64,000 nt of DNA from Deltaproteobacteria bacterium (GTDB lineage Bacteria; Myxococcota_A; UBA9160; SZUA-336), in assembly GCA_029261925.1 (NCBI GenBank), contig JAJDAJ010000070.1:1-64000 (forward strand), read 5' to 3'. Shown here one piece after another: positions 16,955 through 26,043 of this stretch. The notes beneath the pieces were generated by a model. That model saw only the letters and a program-made list of their open reading frames with translations. It ran no database searches and was not told where the DNA came from. Numbering within the stretch: the stretch's first letter is position 1; each line of letters begins with the position of its first letter. The position numbers and the translations under genes are program-made.

Positions 16955-16995
16955 GACCCGACCCGGCGCGCTGAACGCCGGCCCGTCGCGTCGCG

Positions 16996-17001
16996 TAGGA
17001 T
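16996..17001 (+). promoter_or_regulatory. leaderless-type -10 box (TAGGAT)
   Basis: TAGGAT ends exactly 6 nt before GTG 17008. It would give the MFS and DUF21 genes their own leaderless transcript in addition to read-through from the selenoprotein genes. Confidence 0.5.
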
Positions 17002-17007
17002 GGCGGC

Positions 17008-18297
17008 GTGAGCCTGCCGCACGCACGCCCCCTGGACGCCGCGGCGCCGCGCGCGCACTCGCGCTACGCGCCGCGCATCATCGCGATCGCCTTCCTGGGC
17101 CACCTGTTCGCGGTCGGCAGCGCGCTGAGCATCTACGGCGTGTTCATCGAGGAGGTCGCCGCCGCCTTCGGCATCGGCATGGCGGCGGCCGCCCTGGGCG
17201 TGCCGATCTACCAGGCAGTGAATGCCGGCACCGCGCCCTTCGTGGGCCGGCTGCTCGCGCGCGTGCCGATCCGGCGCGTGATGCTCACCGGCGCCGTCCT
17301 GCTCTGCGCCGGTCTCGTCGGGGTCTCGCGGGCCGGCACGGTCGCGCAGGCGGCCATCGCGTACGGTGGGCTCGTCGGGCTGGGCGCGGTGCTCATGGGC
17401 GCGCTGCCCTCGAGCACCCTGATCGCGAACTGGTTCGCGGCGCGCCGCGGACGGGCGCTGGGCATGGCCGCGGCCGGCACCACGGCTGCGAGCGTGGTCT
17501 TCCCGCCGCTGGCCGCATGGCTGATCGCCCAGCACGGCTGGCGCCAGGCGCTGCTGATGATCGGCATCGGCGTGGGGGTGCTGGTGATCCCGCTGATCGC
17601 GACGCTGGTGATCAGCCGCCCCGAGGACGTCGGCGAGCGGCCCGACGGCGGCCTCGCACCGCCGCCGGATCCGTCCGCACCGCCGGTCGCGGAGACGGCG
17701 ATCACCACCGCCGAGATCATGCGCGACCGCAACTTCTGGGTGATGGGCGTGGCCTTCGGGCTGGTGTTCGGCGCGGGCTCGGTGGTGATGCTCTTCCTGG
17801 TGCCGCTGGCGCGCGAGCTGGGTCTGTCGCTCGAGCTGGGTGCGCTGCTGCTGTCGATGCGCTCGGGCATGGGCGTGATCGGCAAGGTCGTCCTCGGCAG
17901 CCTCTCGGACCGCTGGGGCCAGCGCCCCGTGATCTGGGCGTCGATGGGGCTTCAGCTGGTGATGTGGACCGCGCTGGTGACCTTCCCGAGCGTCCGGCTG
18001 CTGATCGTGACGAGCGTGGTCCTGGGCTTCACCGGGGGCGCGCTCTACCCGCTGCGCAACGCGCTGATCGGCGAGCTGTTCCCACGCCGCGCGTTCGCGC
18101 CGGTGATCGGCCTGCTCTCGCTGGTTCAGTTCCCGCTGGCGGTGCTGCTGGTCCCGCTGGCGGGCTACCTGCGCGACCTGACCGGCAGCTACGTGGTCTC
18201 GTTCAGCGCATTCATCCCCGCCTACGCGATCGCTCCCCTGCTGCTCCTGCTGCTGCGCATGCCCGGGGCGGGCTCGGAGCCGGAGGGTCGACCATGA
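17008..18297 (+). CDS. MFS transporter
   Basis: A 429-residue inner-membrane transporter with about 12 hydrophobic segments. Family marks: loop 2-3 FVGRLLARVPIRRVML, the long middle loop after segment 6 (RPEDVGERPDGG), and loop 8-9 GKVVLGSLSDRWGQRP. It resembles the oxalate/formate-antiporter-like and monocarboxylate branch. It lies 53 bp behind the selenoprotein and may import or export the substrate of that module (inference). It overlaps the next gene by 4 nt (ATGA). Confidence 0.85.
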   Translation: MSLPHARPLDAAAPRAHSRYAPRIIAIAFLGHLFAVGSALSIYGVFIEEVAAAFGIGMAAAALGVPIYQAVNAGTAPFVGRLLARVPIRRVMLTGAVLLCAGLVGVSRAGTVAQAAIAYGGLVGLGAVLMGALPSSTLIANWFAARRGRALGMAAAGTTAASVVFPPLAAWLIAQHGWRQALLMIGIGVGVLVIPLIATLVISRPEDVGERPDGGLAPPPDPSAPPVAETAITTAEIMRDRNFWVMGVAFGLVFGAGSVVMLFLVPLARELGLSLELGALLLSMRSGMGVIGKVVLGSLSDRWGQRPVIWASMGLQLVMWTALVTFPSVRLLIVTSVVLGFTGGALYPLRNALIGELFPRRAFAPVIGLLSLVQFPLAVLLVPLAGYLRDLTGSYVVSFSAFIPAYAIAPLLLLLLRMPGAGSEPEGRP

Positions 18298-19370
18298 GCA
18301 CGGACGCCTGGATCTGGTCGGGCATCGCGCTCTGCCTGGTGCAGTCGGGGCTCTTCTCCGGGCTGAACCTCGCGCTCCTGGGCCTGAGCCGGCTGCAGCT
18401 CGAGGTCGAGTCGCGCTCGGGCAGCCGGGCGGCGAAGCGGATCCTGTCGCTGCGCGAGAACTCCAACTTCCTGCTGACGACGATCCTCTGGGGCAACGTC
18501 GGGGTGAACTGCCTGCTGACGCTGCTGTCGGACTCCGTGCTGCTCGGGGTCGGTGCGTTCCTGTTCTCGACCGTCGGCATCACGATCGTCGGCGAGATCC
18601 TGCCCCAGGCCTACTTCTCGCGGCACGCGATGACCGTGGGGTCGGCACTGATCCCCTTCATCCGCCTCTACCAGAAGATCCTCTACCCGGTCGCGAAGCC
18701 GACGGCGCTGCTGCTCGACCGGCTGCTGGGGTCCGAGGAGGTAACCTACTTCCGCGAGCGCGAGCTGCGCGAGGTGATCCGCCAGCACATGGTCGCGGAC
18801 GAGGCGGACCTGGAGCGCCGCGAGGGCCTGGGCGCGCTCAACTTCCTCGTGCTCGATGACCTCCCGATCTCCGAGGAGGGAGAGCCCGTCGATCCGCAGA
18901 GCGTGATGTCGCTGCCGGTCGCGGTCGATCTCCCGGTCTTCCCCGACTTCTCGTGCGAGCGCGACGACGCCTTCCTGCGCCAGGTGCAGGCCAGCGGTCG
19001 CAAGTGGGTGGTGATCACCGACAGCACCGAGACGCCGCGCCTGGTGCTCGACGCCGACGCCTTCCTGCGCGAGGCGTGGTTCGACGACGAGCGGCCCGAT
19101 CCCTACCAGTACTGCCACCGCCCGCTGGTGGTCACCGATCCGTCCATGCCGCTGGGGACGGCGATCCGCCGGCTGCGCGTCCAGCCCGAGGGGGGCGCGG
19201 ACGACGACGTGATCGACCACGACCTGATCCTGCTGTGGACGGACCAGCCCCGCATCGTCACCGGGGCCGACCTGCTCGGCCGCCTGCTCCACGGGATCGT
19301 CCGGCGCGTTCCGGTCACGACCCCGCTGCAGGCGACGCTCTTCCGGACCGAAGGCAGCGGGTCCGACTAG
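18294..19370 (+). CDS. DUF21 (CNNM-type) membrane protein
   Basis: About 358 residues. The N-terminal DUF21 membrane domain (three to four spans; SGLFSGLNLALLGLSRLQLE and GEILPQAYFSRHAM) is typical of CNNM/CorC-like proteins implicated in Mg or other divalent cation transport. RERELREVIRQHMVADEADLERRE is the usual linker. The C-terminal half has VMSLPVAVDLPVFPDF and DLILLWTDQPRIVTGADLL, a degenerate regulatory part rather than clear CBS repeats. A full CNNM/CorC paralog is at 61273-62655. Translationally coupled to the MFS gene. Confidence 0.8.
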   Translation: MSTDAWIWSGIALCLVQSGLFSGLNLALLGLSRLQLEVESRSGSRAAKRILSLRENSNFLLTTILWGNVGVNCLLTLLSDSVLLGVGAFLFSTVGITIVGEILPQAYFSRHAMTVGSALIPFIRLYQKILYPVAKPTALLLDRLLGSEEVTYFRERELREVIRQHMVADEADLERREGLGALNFLVLDDLPISEEGEPVDPQSVMSLPVAVDLPVFPDFSCERDDAFLRQVQASGRKWVVITDSTETPRLVLDADAFLREAWFDDERPDPYQYCHRPLVVTDPSMPLGTAIRRLRVQPEGGADDDVIDHDLILLWTDQPRIVTGADLLGRLLHGIVRRVPVTTPLQATLFRTEGSGSD

Positions 19371-19500
19371 GAGGCGCGGCTCCTCGAGCTCGGCGGCGGC
19401 CTGCGGCCCTGCGCCGCCAGGCGCAGGGCCGTGGCGCGACCGATTCCCGTTCCAGCGCCCGTGACGATCGCGACCTTGCCGTCGAATCCCCCCGCGCGGC
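19367..19500 (-). pseudogene. SDR gene remnant (N-terminal Rossmann segment)
   Basis: On the minus strand the 150-bp gap behind the RND gene encodes FDGKVAIVTGAGTGIGRATA then LRLAAQG, the first beta-alpha-beta and TGxxxGIG cofactor loop of a short-chain dehydrogenase. It then turns into Pro/Ser/Arg-rich sequence and stops. No start codon precedes it in frame. This is the decayed start of a lost SDR gene, distinct from the intact SDR at 6635. Confidence 0.65.
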
Positions 19501-19519
19501 AGTGTAGCGCCGCGCCGCC

Positions 19520-22500
19520 TCAGCGGACGGCCGAGACCGGCGCCGGCCGCTCGCGTTCCGGGGGCGCGCCGGCGTCGCCGGAGCGCGATCCCGCGCGACG
19601 GCGCAGGTCCTCGAGGATCAGGTACCCGCTGGGGACCACCAGCAGCGTGATCGCCGTGGCGAAGAGCACGCCGAACGACAGCGAGATCGCCATGGGAACC
19701 AGGAACTGGGCCTGGACGCTGCGATTCAGCAGCAGGGGGCTCAGGCCGGCGAACGTCGTGACGGAGGTCAGCAGGATCGGGCGGAAGCGCGCCACCCCGG
19801 CGGCGCGTACGGCCTCGCCCAGGCGCACGCCGCGCCCGCGCTGCAGGTTGATGTAGTGCACCAGGATCAGGCTGTCGTTGACCACGACGCCGGACGCCGC
19901 CGCGAATCCCCAGACCGACATCATGGCCAGGTCCTTGCCCATCAGCACGTGCCCGCCGATCGCGCCGATGAGCGCGAACGGGATCACCGACATGATGACC
20001 AGTGGCTGGCTGTACGAGCGCAGCGGGATCGCGAGCAGGCCGTAGATGCAGAACAGGGCCATGCCGAAGAGCCCCAGGAGCGCCTGGATCCCCTCCGCCT
20101 GCTCCTCCTGCATGCCCGCGAGGCCGTAGGACACGCCGGGGTAGCGGCGCAGGATCTCGGGCAACGGACCCTCGAGGAGCATGGCCATCACCTCGTTGCT
20201 GGTGATCCGGGCGCGGTCCACGTCGGCGGTCACGTTCACGACGCGCTGGCGGTCGGTGCGGCGGATCGTCGAGTACCCGCGGCCCAGCTCGGCGCGGGCC
20301 ACCGTGCTGAAGGGCACCTCGGCGCCGTCCGGCGTGCGGATGCGCATGCGCTCGAGCGAGCTGAGCGTGCGGCGCTCGTCGGCCGTGTAGCGGACCATCA
20401 CGCGGATGTCGTCGCGCTCACGCTGGATTCGCTGGGCCTCCTCGCCGTAGAACGCCTGCCGCACCTGACGCGCCAGGTCCTGGAGCGTGAGACCCAGCGC
20501 CTCGCCGCCGGGCAGGATCGACAGCTGCAGCTCCTGCTTGCCCGAGCGGAACGAGTCCGCGATGTCGAGCACGCCGGGATACTGCGCGAGCAGGGCGCGG
20601 GTCTCGGCCGCCGCGTCTCGCAGCTGATCCACGTTGCGGCCCTGGAGCTTGATGTTGATGGCCTCGCCGACGCGGAACAGCGCCGAGTCGTAGACCAGCT
20701 CGACGGCGCCGGGGATCGGCCCCACCAGATCGCGCCAGCGATCGGCGACGTCGCGGGTGGTGATCTCGCGATCCTCCGACGGCACGAGCTGCAGCGTGAC
20801 CTCTCCCATGTGGGCACCGCTCGAGGCGCCCGCCAGGGCGCTCTGTGGACCGCCGCCTCCGCTGTCGCTGACCGGCCGCCCCCCGACCGCCGCGAGTACG
20901 TGCTCCACGACGCTCCCGCCCGACTCCGCGAACTCGGGGTCGATCTGCTCGCGCAGCGCCGGCACGGCGGCCGCGATCCGGCGCACGGCGGCGGCGGTCA
21001 CCGAGGCCGGCACGCCCTCCGGCATGGTGAGCTGCGCGGAGACCGTGTCCGCCTCGAGGGGCGGGAAGAACGAGAAGCGCATCCAGCCGCTGGCCATGAC
21101 CGCGACCGTGCAGATCAGCAGCGCGACCGCGCTGGCCAGCGCGGTGTAGCGCCACTCCAGCACCGCATCGAGCGCGCGCCGGAAGTGGCTCTGCGTGAAC
21201 GACTCGATCCCCGTCGCGATCCGGCCCTGCACGCGCACGAGCGTGTCGGCCCAGCGCTGCATCCGGCCGGTGCGGTTGAGCAGCACCAGGCCGCCGGCCA
21301 GCGCGACCGCGAGGGCGGCGAACGAGCGCGCGTCGGGGCTGATCATCGAGAGCAGCAGCAGCAGCACCGGGACGGCCAGGAGGGTGACCTCGGTCGAGCC
21401 GCGCATCTCGCGGCCGTGGCCGAGATGCGCCGGCAGGATCAGCAGCGACTCGACCAGCGAGAACAGCAGGCAGGCGATCACCACGGCGCCGATCACGCCC
21501 ATGATCTGGCCCATCATGCCGGGCACGAAGACGAGCGGCATGAAGGCCACCACGGTGGTCAGCACGCCGAAGATGACCGGCACGGCCACCTCGCGCGTGC
21601 CCTCGACCGAGGCGGCCAGCCGCTCCTCGCCCCGCTGCTGGTGCGTGTGGATGTTCTCGCCCACGATGATGGCGTCGTCGACCAGGATGCCGAGCACCAG
21701 GATGAACCCGAACAGCGAGATGGCGTCGATCGAGTAGCCGAGCATCGAGATTGCCCACATCGCGCCCAGCATCGAGATGGGTATCCCCATGCTGACCCAG
21801 AACGACACCCGCGGTCGGAGCACGAGCGCCAGCAGGATCAGCACCAGGAGGAAGCCGATGCGCCCGCTGTGGATCAGCGTGTCGAGTCGATCCTCGAGCA
21901 GCTTTGCGCCGTCCTGCCAGACCGTGAGCTCGACGCCGGCGGGCAGCCGTGTCGCCGCGGTCGCGACGTAGTGCTGGACCGCTTCGGCGATCGCGAGCAG
22001 GTCCTGGTTCCCCACGCGGAAGACGCGGATCATCACCGCCGGCTCGCCGTCGAAGGTCACCGCCTGATCGGTGTCCTCGAACCCGTCCACCACCGTGGCC
22101 ACGTCGGAGAGCAGCACCCGCGACCCATCGGCGTGCGTGAGCACGACCAGGCGCTCGAACTCGGGACCGCGATAGGCCTGGCCGGTGGTGCGCAGCAGGA
22201 ACTCGCCGCCGCTCGTCTTGATCGACCCGCCCGGCAGGTCCAGCGACGACCTGCGCACCGCCTCCGCCACCTGCTGGAACGTGAGCTGGTGGCGGCGCAG
22301 CGAGGCCTCGGAGACCTCGATCGAGATCTCGTACGGCCGCACGCTGGCCAGGTCCACCTGCGTGATCTCGGGCAGCGCCGCCAGGTCGTCGCGAACGCGC
22401 TCGCCCAGCTCCTTGAGCGTGGCCTCGTCGTCGGTGCCGGTCAGGGCCAGCTCCATGACGATGCGCCGCGTGGTCACCTGCGAGATGACGGGCTGCTCGG

Positions 22501-22867
22501 TCTCCTCGGGCAGCGTGTCCATCGCATCGACGCGGTTCTTGACCTCGTCGAGCACGACGGCGGTGTCGGTGTCGTCGAAGAGCTCGAGCGTGACGCCGCA
22601 CGCTCCCTCGGCGGCGCTGGTGCGGATGGTCTCGATGCCCGTCACGTCCTGGAGCTGCTCCTCCAGGCGCACGCAGACGCCGCGCTCGACCTCCTCGGGG
22701 GCCGCACCCAGGTACGGAACGCCGATGGTGATCACGTCGATCTCGACGTCGGGGAAGGCCTTCTGCGGGATCGTGTAGAGACCCAGGATGCCCGCCAGCA
22801 CGATGAGCACCATCAGCAGGTTGGCGGCAACGTGATTGCCGGCGAACCAGAGCACGGCGCGGTTCAC
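19520..22867 (-). CDS. RND efflux permease (AcrB/MdtB type)
   Basis: A 1115-residue inner-membrane RND pump of full family length. N-terminal span and PQKAFPDVEIDVITIGVPY, periplasmic porter domains, the proton-relay segment GILVDDAIIVGENI with its two Asp near residue 398, and C-terminal IRRTDRQRVVNVTADVD and SGVVVNDSLILVHYIN. It works with the adaptor encoded directly upstream; no outer-membrane factor gene is in the window. Start GTG 22867 overlaps the adaptor stop by 4 nt (GTGA). Substrates cannot be told. Confidence 0.92.
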   Translation of the reverse strand: MNRAVLWFAGNHVAANLLMVLIVLAGILGLYTIPQKAFPDVEIDVITIGVPYLGAAPEEVERGVCVRLEEQLQDVTGIETIRTSAAEGACGVTLELFDDTDTAVVLDEVKNRVDAMDTLPEETEQPVISQVTTRRIVMELALTGTDDEATLKELGERVRDDLAALPEITQVDLASVRPYEISIEVSEASLRRHQLTFQQVAEAVRRSSLDLPGGSIKTSGGEFLLRTTGQAYRGPEFERLVVLTHADGSRVLLSDVATVVDGFEDTDQAVTFDGEPAVMIRVFRVGNQDLLAIAEAVQHYVATAATRLPAGVELTVWQDGAKLLEDRLDTLIHSGRIGFLLVLILLALVLRPRVSFWVSMGIPISMLGAMWAISMLGYSIDAISLFGFILVLGILVDDAIIVGENIHTHQQRGEERLAASVEGTREVAVPVIFGVLTTVVAFMPLVFVPGMMGQIMGVIGAVVIACLLFSLVESLLILPAHLGHGREMRGSTEVTLLAVPVLLLLLSMISPDARSFAALAVALAGGLVLLNRTGRMQRWADTLVRVQGRIATGIESFTQSHFRRALDAVLEWRYTALASAVALLICTVAVMASGWMRFSFFPPLEADTVSAQLTMPEGVPASVTAAAVRRIAAAVPALREQIDPEFAESGGSVVEHVLAAVGGRPVSDSGGGGPQSALAGASSGAHMGEVTLQLVPSEDREITTRDVADRWRDLVGPIPGAVELVYDSALFRVGEAINIKLQGRNVDQLRDAAAETRALLAQYPGVLDIADSFRSGKQELQLSILPGGEALGLTLQDLARQVRQAFYGEEAQRIQRERDDIRVMVRYTADERRTLSSLERMRIRTPDGAEVPFSTVARAELGRGYSTIRRTDRQRVVNVTADVDRARITSNEVMAMLLEGPLPEILRRYPGVSYGLAGMQEEQAEGIQALLGLFGMALFCIYGLLAIPLRSYSQPLVIMSVIPFALIGAIGGHVLMGKDLAMMSVWGFAAASGVVVNDSLILVHYINLQRGRGVRLGEAVRAAGVARFRPILLTSVTTFAGLSPLLLNRSVQAQFLVPMAISLSFGVLFATAITLLVVPSGYLILEDLRRRAGSRSGDAGAPPERERPAPVSAVR

Positions 22868-24042
22868 GAGGTCGCCTCCGTCTCGCCCACCAGACGCACG
22901 CGCATGCCGTCCACCGGCGCCTCGAGCGGAGACAGGCAGACCCGCTCGCCGGGCTCGAGACCTCGCCCGATCACGACCTCGTCGCCGCTGAACTGCAGGA
23001 TGCCGACCTCGCGGAAGCGCAGCCGGCTCTCGCCGTCCACGATCAGCACGCGATCGGCGCCCCGCAGCGCCGAGCGCGGCAGCACGAAGGCGCCTTTGAC
23101 GCTCTCGCCGAGGATCTCGGCCTCGACGAAGAGCCCGACCGACAGTGGCGCCTGCGTGCCGTTGCGCCCGTACGGGTCGGCCACGCGCGCCACCACGTGG
23201 ACCATGCGCGTGCGCGGGTCGATCTCGCCCTCGGTCCGGACCACGTCGCCCTTCCAGGTGTGCTCCCGGCCGGCGAAGCGCGCGCGCAGGATCACCCGGG
23301 AGCCCGGATCGTCGGACTCCGCCTCGCGGTACATCAGCGGCAGGTCGAGGTGCGCCAGCTCCTCATCGGGGATCGGCAGGCGGACCTCGGCGAAGTCCAC
23401 GGCGTAGAGCGTCGCGATCGCCTGCCCGCGCGCGACGAACTGCCCGACGTCGACCATCTCCTGGCGCACGCGGCCCCGGTAGGGGGCCAGGATCTCCGTG
23501 CGCGCCAGATCCCGCTCGGCCTGCCCGAGAGCCGCGCGGCCGTCGCGGAGCACGGCCGCCGCCACGGTCATGTCGTTCTCGGCGTCGTCCAGCTGGGACT
23601 CGCTCACCGCGTTCGAGGTCGCCAGTCCACGCCGCCGCTCCAGCTCCTTGCGCGCCCGCGTGTGCTCGCTCCGGGCACGCGCCACGGCCGCCCGCGCCCG
23701 CTCCAGCGCCGCCTCGTGATCGCGCGGGTCGATGCGGAGCAGCGGCTCGCCGGCCTCGAAGAAGCCGCCCGACACCATGGAGGGCGAGACCCAGACCACC
23801 GGGCCGGCCACCTCGGGCACCAGCTCGCTCTCGGTCCGCGGCACCACGGTCCCGTGGGTGCGCACGCGGAGCTGCACGACCCGCGGCTGGACCTCGGTCG
23901 CCTGCACCAGCGGTGCGACGGCGTCGGGCGGGACCTGCTGGACCCGGCGTCCCGTGGCGATGATCACGACGGCTGCCAGCACGCCGGTGACCAGGATGGC
24001 GAGCGGGATCAGCAGTCGCGGCTGGAGCGGCAGCTTCGAGAT
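22864..24042 (-). CDS. RND periplasmic adaptor (HlyD/MFP family)
   Basis: About 390 residues: an N-terminal membrane anchor (LLIPLAILVTGVLAAVVIIA), lipoyl/barrel-sandwich strands, a helical hairpin (ERARAAVARARSEHTRARKE to NAVSESQLDDAENDM), RTEILAPYRGRVRQEMVDVG and beta-barrel/proximal domains. It bridges the permease to an outer-membrane channel. The start is a problem: after the TATAAT box at 24071-24076 there is no ATG, GTG or TTG before the anchor. GGAG lies 6 nt before an in-frame ATC at 24042, and a CTG lies three codons later, so a rare start codon is likely. Confidence 0.85.
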   Translation of the reverse strand: MSKLPLQPRLLIPLAILVTGVLAAVVIIATGRRVQQVPPDAVAPLVQATEVQPRVVQLRVRTHGTVVPRTESELVPEVAGPVVWVSPSMVSGGFFEAGEPLLRIDPRDHEAALERARAAVARARSEHTRARKELERRRGLATSNAVSESQLDDAENDMTVAAAVLRDGRAALGQAERDLARTEILAPYRGRVRQEMVDVGQFVARGQAIATLYAVDFAEVRLPIPDEELAHLDLPLMYREAESDDPGSRVILRARFAGREHTWKGDVVRTEGEIDPRTRMVHVVARVADPYGRNGTQAPLSVGLFVEAEILGESVKGAFVLPRSALRGADRVLIVDGESRLRFREVGILQFSGDEVVIGRGLEPGERVCLSPLEAPVDGMRVRLVGETEATS

Positions 24043-24070
24043 GTCGTTCTCCGGGGAGGGGTAGCGCTGG

Positions 24071-24076
24071 ATTATA
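24071..24076 (-). promoter_or_regulatory. consensus -10 box (TATAAT) for the efflux operon
   Basis: A perfect TATAAT on the minus strand, 29 nt before the presumed adaptor start. A transcript beginning near 24064 would have a leader of about 22 nt carrying GGAG. No good -35 is seen, so an activator may be needed. Confidence 0.55.
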
Positions 24077-24224
24077 GGGCGCGGCGTTTCCGGCCTGCGC
24101 CGCGCACGTGAACCACCGTGAAGATCCTCCAGGGGGAGGCAAGGCGCAGGCCGCACGCAGCTGCGGGCGCGGCACGGCGCCGCTCCGCTTGACCGCGCGC
24201 CGGGGCGTGCGCCAGGCTGCCGGC

Positions 24225-25100
24225 GTGTTCGAGGGATTCGAGCCGCTCGAGGTCCGCACGGCGGGCGCCGTGATCCGCGGCGTGCGCGGCGGCACGGGTC
24301 CGCCCCTGCTGCTGATCCACGGCTACCCCCAGACCCACGCCATGTGGCACCGGGTGGCCCCGCGCCTGGCCGGATCATACGCGGTCGTGGCCTGCGACTC
24401 GCGCGGCTACGGCGCGAGCTCGAAACCGCCCGGCGGTCCGGACCACGCGGCCTACGCCAAGCGCGCGCTGGCCCGCGACCTGATCGAGGTGATGGATGCG
24501 CTCGGCCACGACACGTTCGCGGTCGCCGGACACGACCGCGGCGGACGGGTCGCGTATCGCATGGCGCTGGACCACCCCGACCGCGTCTCCCGGCTGATCG
24601 TTCTCGACATGATCCCCACGCTGGACACCTGGGAGCAGATGAGCTTCGCCGGCTCCCTGTTCGCCTACCACTGGTACTTCCTCGCCCAGCCCTCCCCGCT
24701 GCCCGAGACGCTGATCGCGTCGAATGCCGCCTACTTCCTGCGCCACACGATCGACAGCTGGTGCGGCACGCCCGGAGGCATCGAGCCCGACGCGATGCGC
24801 GCGTACATCGAGGCATTCACCCCCGACACGATCCGCGCCAGCTGCGACGACTACCGGGCCGGCGCCGGCATCGACCGGGACCTCGACCTGCGCGACCGCG
24901 AGGCGAGTCGGCGCATCGGCTGTCCCGTGCTCGCACTCTGGGGCGACCGCAGTCGCCAGCGCCCGCCCCTGACCGACGCCTGGCGCCGCTGGGCCGACCA
25001 GGTCGAGGGCCGCGCGCTGGACTGCGGACACTTCGTCGCCGAGGAGGCGCCCGACGCGCTGGTCGAGGAGATGCTGCGCTTCCTGGGAAAGTCGAGCTGA
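24225..25100 (+). CDS. fluoroacetate/haloacetate dehalogenase-like alpha/beta hydrolase
   Basis: A 291-residue alpha/beta hydrolase. Residues match the fluoroacetate dehalogenase active site almost position for position: Asp104 nucleophile in GHDRGGR, Arg105 and Arg108 for carboxylate binding, halide-pocket His149-Trp150 (AYHWYFLAQP), Tyr210 and catalytic His269 (DCGHFVAEE), plus the HGYPQTHAMW oxyanion loop. Such enzymes cleave C-F or C-Cl bonds of haloacetates. GTG 24225 is chosen for length and numbering; a CAGGCT box 6 nt upstream fits a weak leaderless start. Stands alone on the plus strand. Confidence 0.85.
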   Translation: MFEGFEPLEVRTAGAVIRGVRGGTGPPLLLIHGYPQTHAMWHRVAPRLAGSYAVVACDSRGYGASSKPPGGPDHAAYAKRALARDLIEVMDALGHDTFAVAGHDRGGRVAYRMALDHPDRVSRLIVLDMIPTLDTWEQMSFAGSLFAYHWYFLAQPSPLPETLIASNAAYFLRHTIDSWCGTPGGIEPDAMRAYIEAFTPDTIRASCDDYRAGAGIDRDLDLRDREASRRIGCPVLALWGDRSRQRPPLTDAWRRWADQVEGRALDCGHFVAEEAPDALVEEMLRFLGKSS

Positions 25101-25148
25101 GCTGCGCCCCCGGGGGCGCGCGAGGACGGCCGCGCACCGCCCCGCGGG

Positions 25149-25766
25149 CTAGAGGGTGGGAGGGAACTGGTCCCGCGTGTTGACGCGCGGGTACGGCTCA
25201 TCGGGAACCGCGACGTCGAGAAAGCGGCACAGCGGCGCCCAGCCATCGCGGGCCTCGAACACGAGGAGCCGCGCCGCAGGAACCGCGTCGATCACGGCCT
25301 GGTTGTGGCGCTCGAACGTGTCGATCGCGTGTGCGCGGTCGCCGATGCGACCGTCGAACACCCCCTGCCAGATCAGCTCATCCGCAAGACGCGCATGCGC
25401 CTGCAGCCGCGGATCCCCGGATTCCAGCGCGGCATGGCTGAAGGCGTAGATCGTCTCCATCACGCTGTCGTACCACGAGTCCGGCGAGCGCAGCGACAGC
25501 AGCACCCTGGCGTCCGGGTAGTGCGCCAACTGCTCGCGCCAGAAGTTGCACGAGGGCCAGTCCACGGCCGCCTGGTAGCCCTCGAAGAGGGTGTCCCACG
25601 CGACGGCCTCGCCGCGGTGGGCACGCTGCCACAGCTCCGCGTGGTGCGGGTTCTGCGCCAGCTCGAGCATGTGGTAGCACTTCCCGAGCCCGAGCCTCTC
25701 CAGCGCGGCCTTGAGCGACATCGTTCCCGTCCGCCCGAAGCCGGCTCCGATCACCCTGAGCGTCAA
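25149..25766 (-). CDS. sulfotransferase family protein
   Basis: About 205 residues. The 5'-phosphosulfate loop is GAGFGRTGTMSLKAALERLG at the N-terminus. DARVLLSLRSPDSWYDSVMETIY gives the 3'-phosphate Arg/Ser site. DTFERHNQAV and LLVFEARDGWAPLCRFLDV complete the Sulfotransfer_4 pattern. It moves sulfate from PAPS to an unknown hydroxyl or amine acceptor. TTG 25766 is preferred because GGGGAG lies 7 nt upstream; GTG 25754 is the alternative. It is 43 bp from the tRNA-Leu. Confidence 0.82.
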   Translation of the reverse strand: MTLRVIGAGFGRTGTMSLKAALERLGLGKCYHMLELAQNPHHAELWQRAHRGEAVAWDTLFEGYQAAVDWPSCNFWREQLAHYPDARVLLSLRSPDSWYDSVMETIYAFSHAALESGDPRLQAHARLADELIWQGVFDGRIGDRAHAIDTFERHNQAVIDAVPAARLLVFEARDGWAPLCRFLDVAVPDEPYPRVNTRDQFPPTL

Positions 25767-25809
25767 GTCGCAACTCCCCGTCGAGTCCGCCTCCGGAGCG
25801 GAGGGCGCG

Positions 25810-25894
25810 TGGTGCCGGGGACAGGACTCGAACCTGCACGTCCTGGGACACCAGATCCTAAGTCTGGCGCGTCTGCCAGTTCCGCCACCCCGGC
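25810..25894 (-). tRNA. tRNA-Leu (anticodon UAG)
   Basis: An 85-nt class II tRNA: acceptor GCCGGGG pairs with CCCCGGC, discriminator A, encoded CCA. The anticodon arm is CCAGA-CTTAGGA-TCTGG with anticodon UAG. It has a variable arm and a GGTTCGAGTCC T-loop. A degenerate integrase lies just upstream of its 5' end. Confidence 0.95.
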
Positions 25895-25914
25895 GTTTGA
25901 AGGATTTCAGGGAC

Positions 25915-26043
25915 TCATGCGGATTCGACCCCACGGCTCCGCCATCGCGCGGGTCTCTGTCCGAGATGCTCCTTCACGTACAGGAGACTGCCACCTGCTT
26001 CGTGAATTCGCGAGGCCGCCGTGCGCCTCGGGTCGTGGACCCG
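25915..26043 (-). pseudogene. tyrosine recombinase (integrase) C-terminal remnant
   Basis: The minus strand encodes RVHDPRRTAASRIHEAGGSL then LYVKEHLGQ, which matches the phage integrase block HDLRHTFAS...AG.SL.YVKE.LGH. The second active-site His is Arg, the region after LGQ is scrambled, and no Tyr motif follows. The rest of the 360-bp space between the tRNA-Leu and the PEP-CTERM gene shows only decayed sequence (possible earlier exon traces around 26100-26200 in another frame). This is a fossil of an element integrated at tRNA-Leu. Confidence 0.65.

Noticed and set aside
19856-23407. 1183-residue open frame antisense to the RND permease
   Set aside because: Low-complexity Arg/Ala/His-rich translation with no domain; it mirrors the high-GC third positions of the real gene on the other strand.
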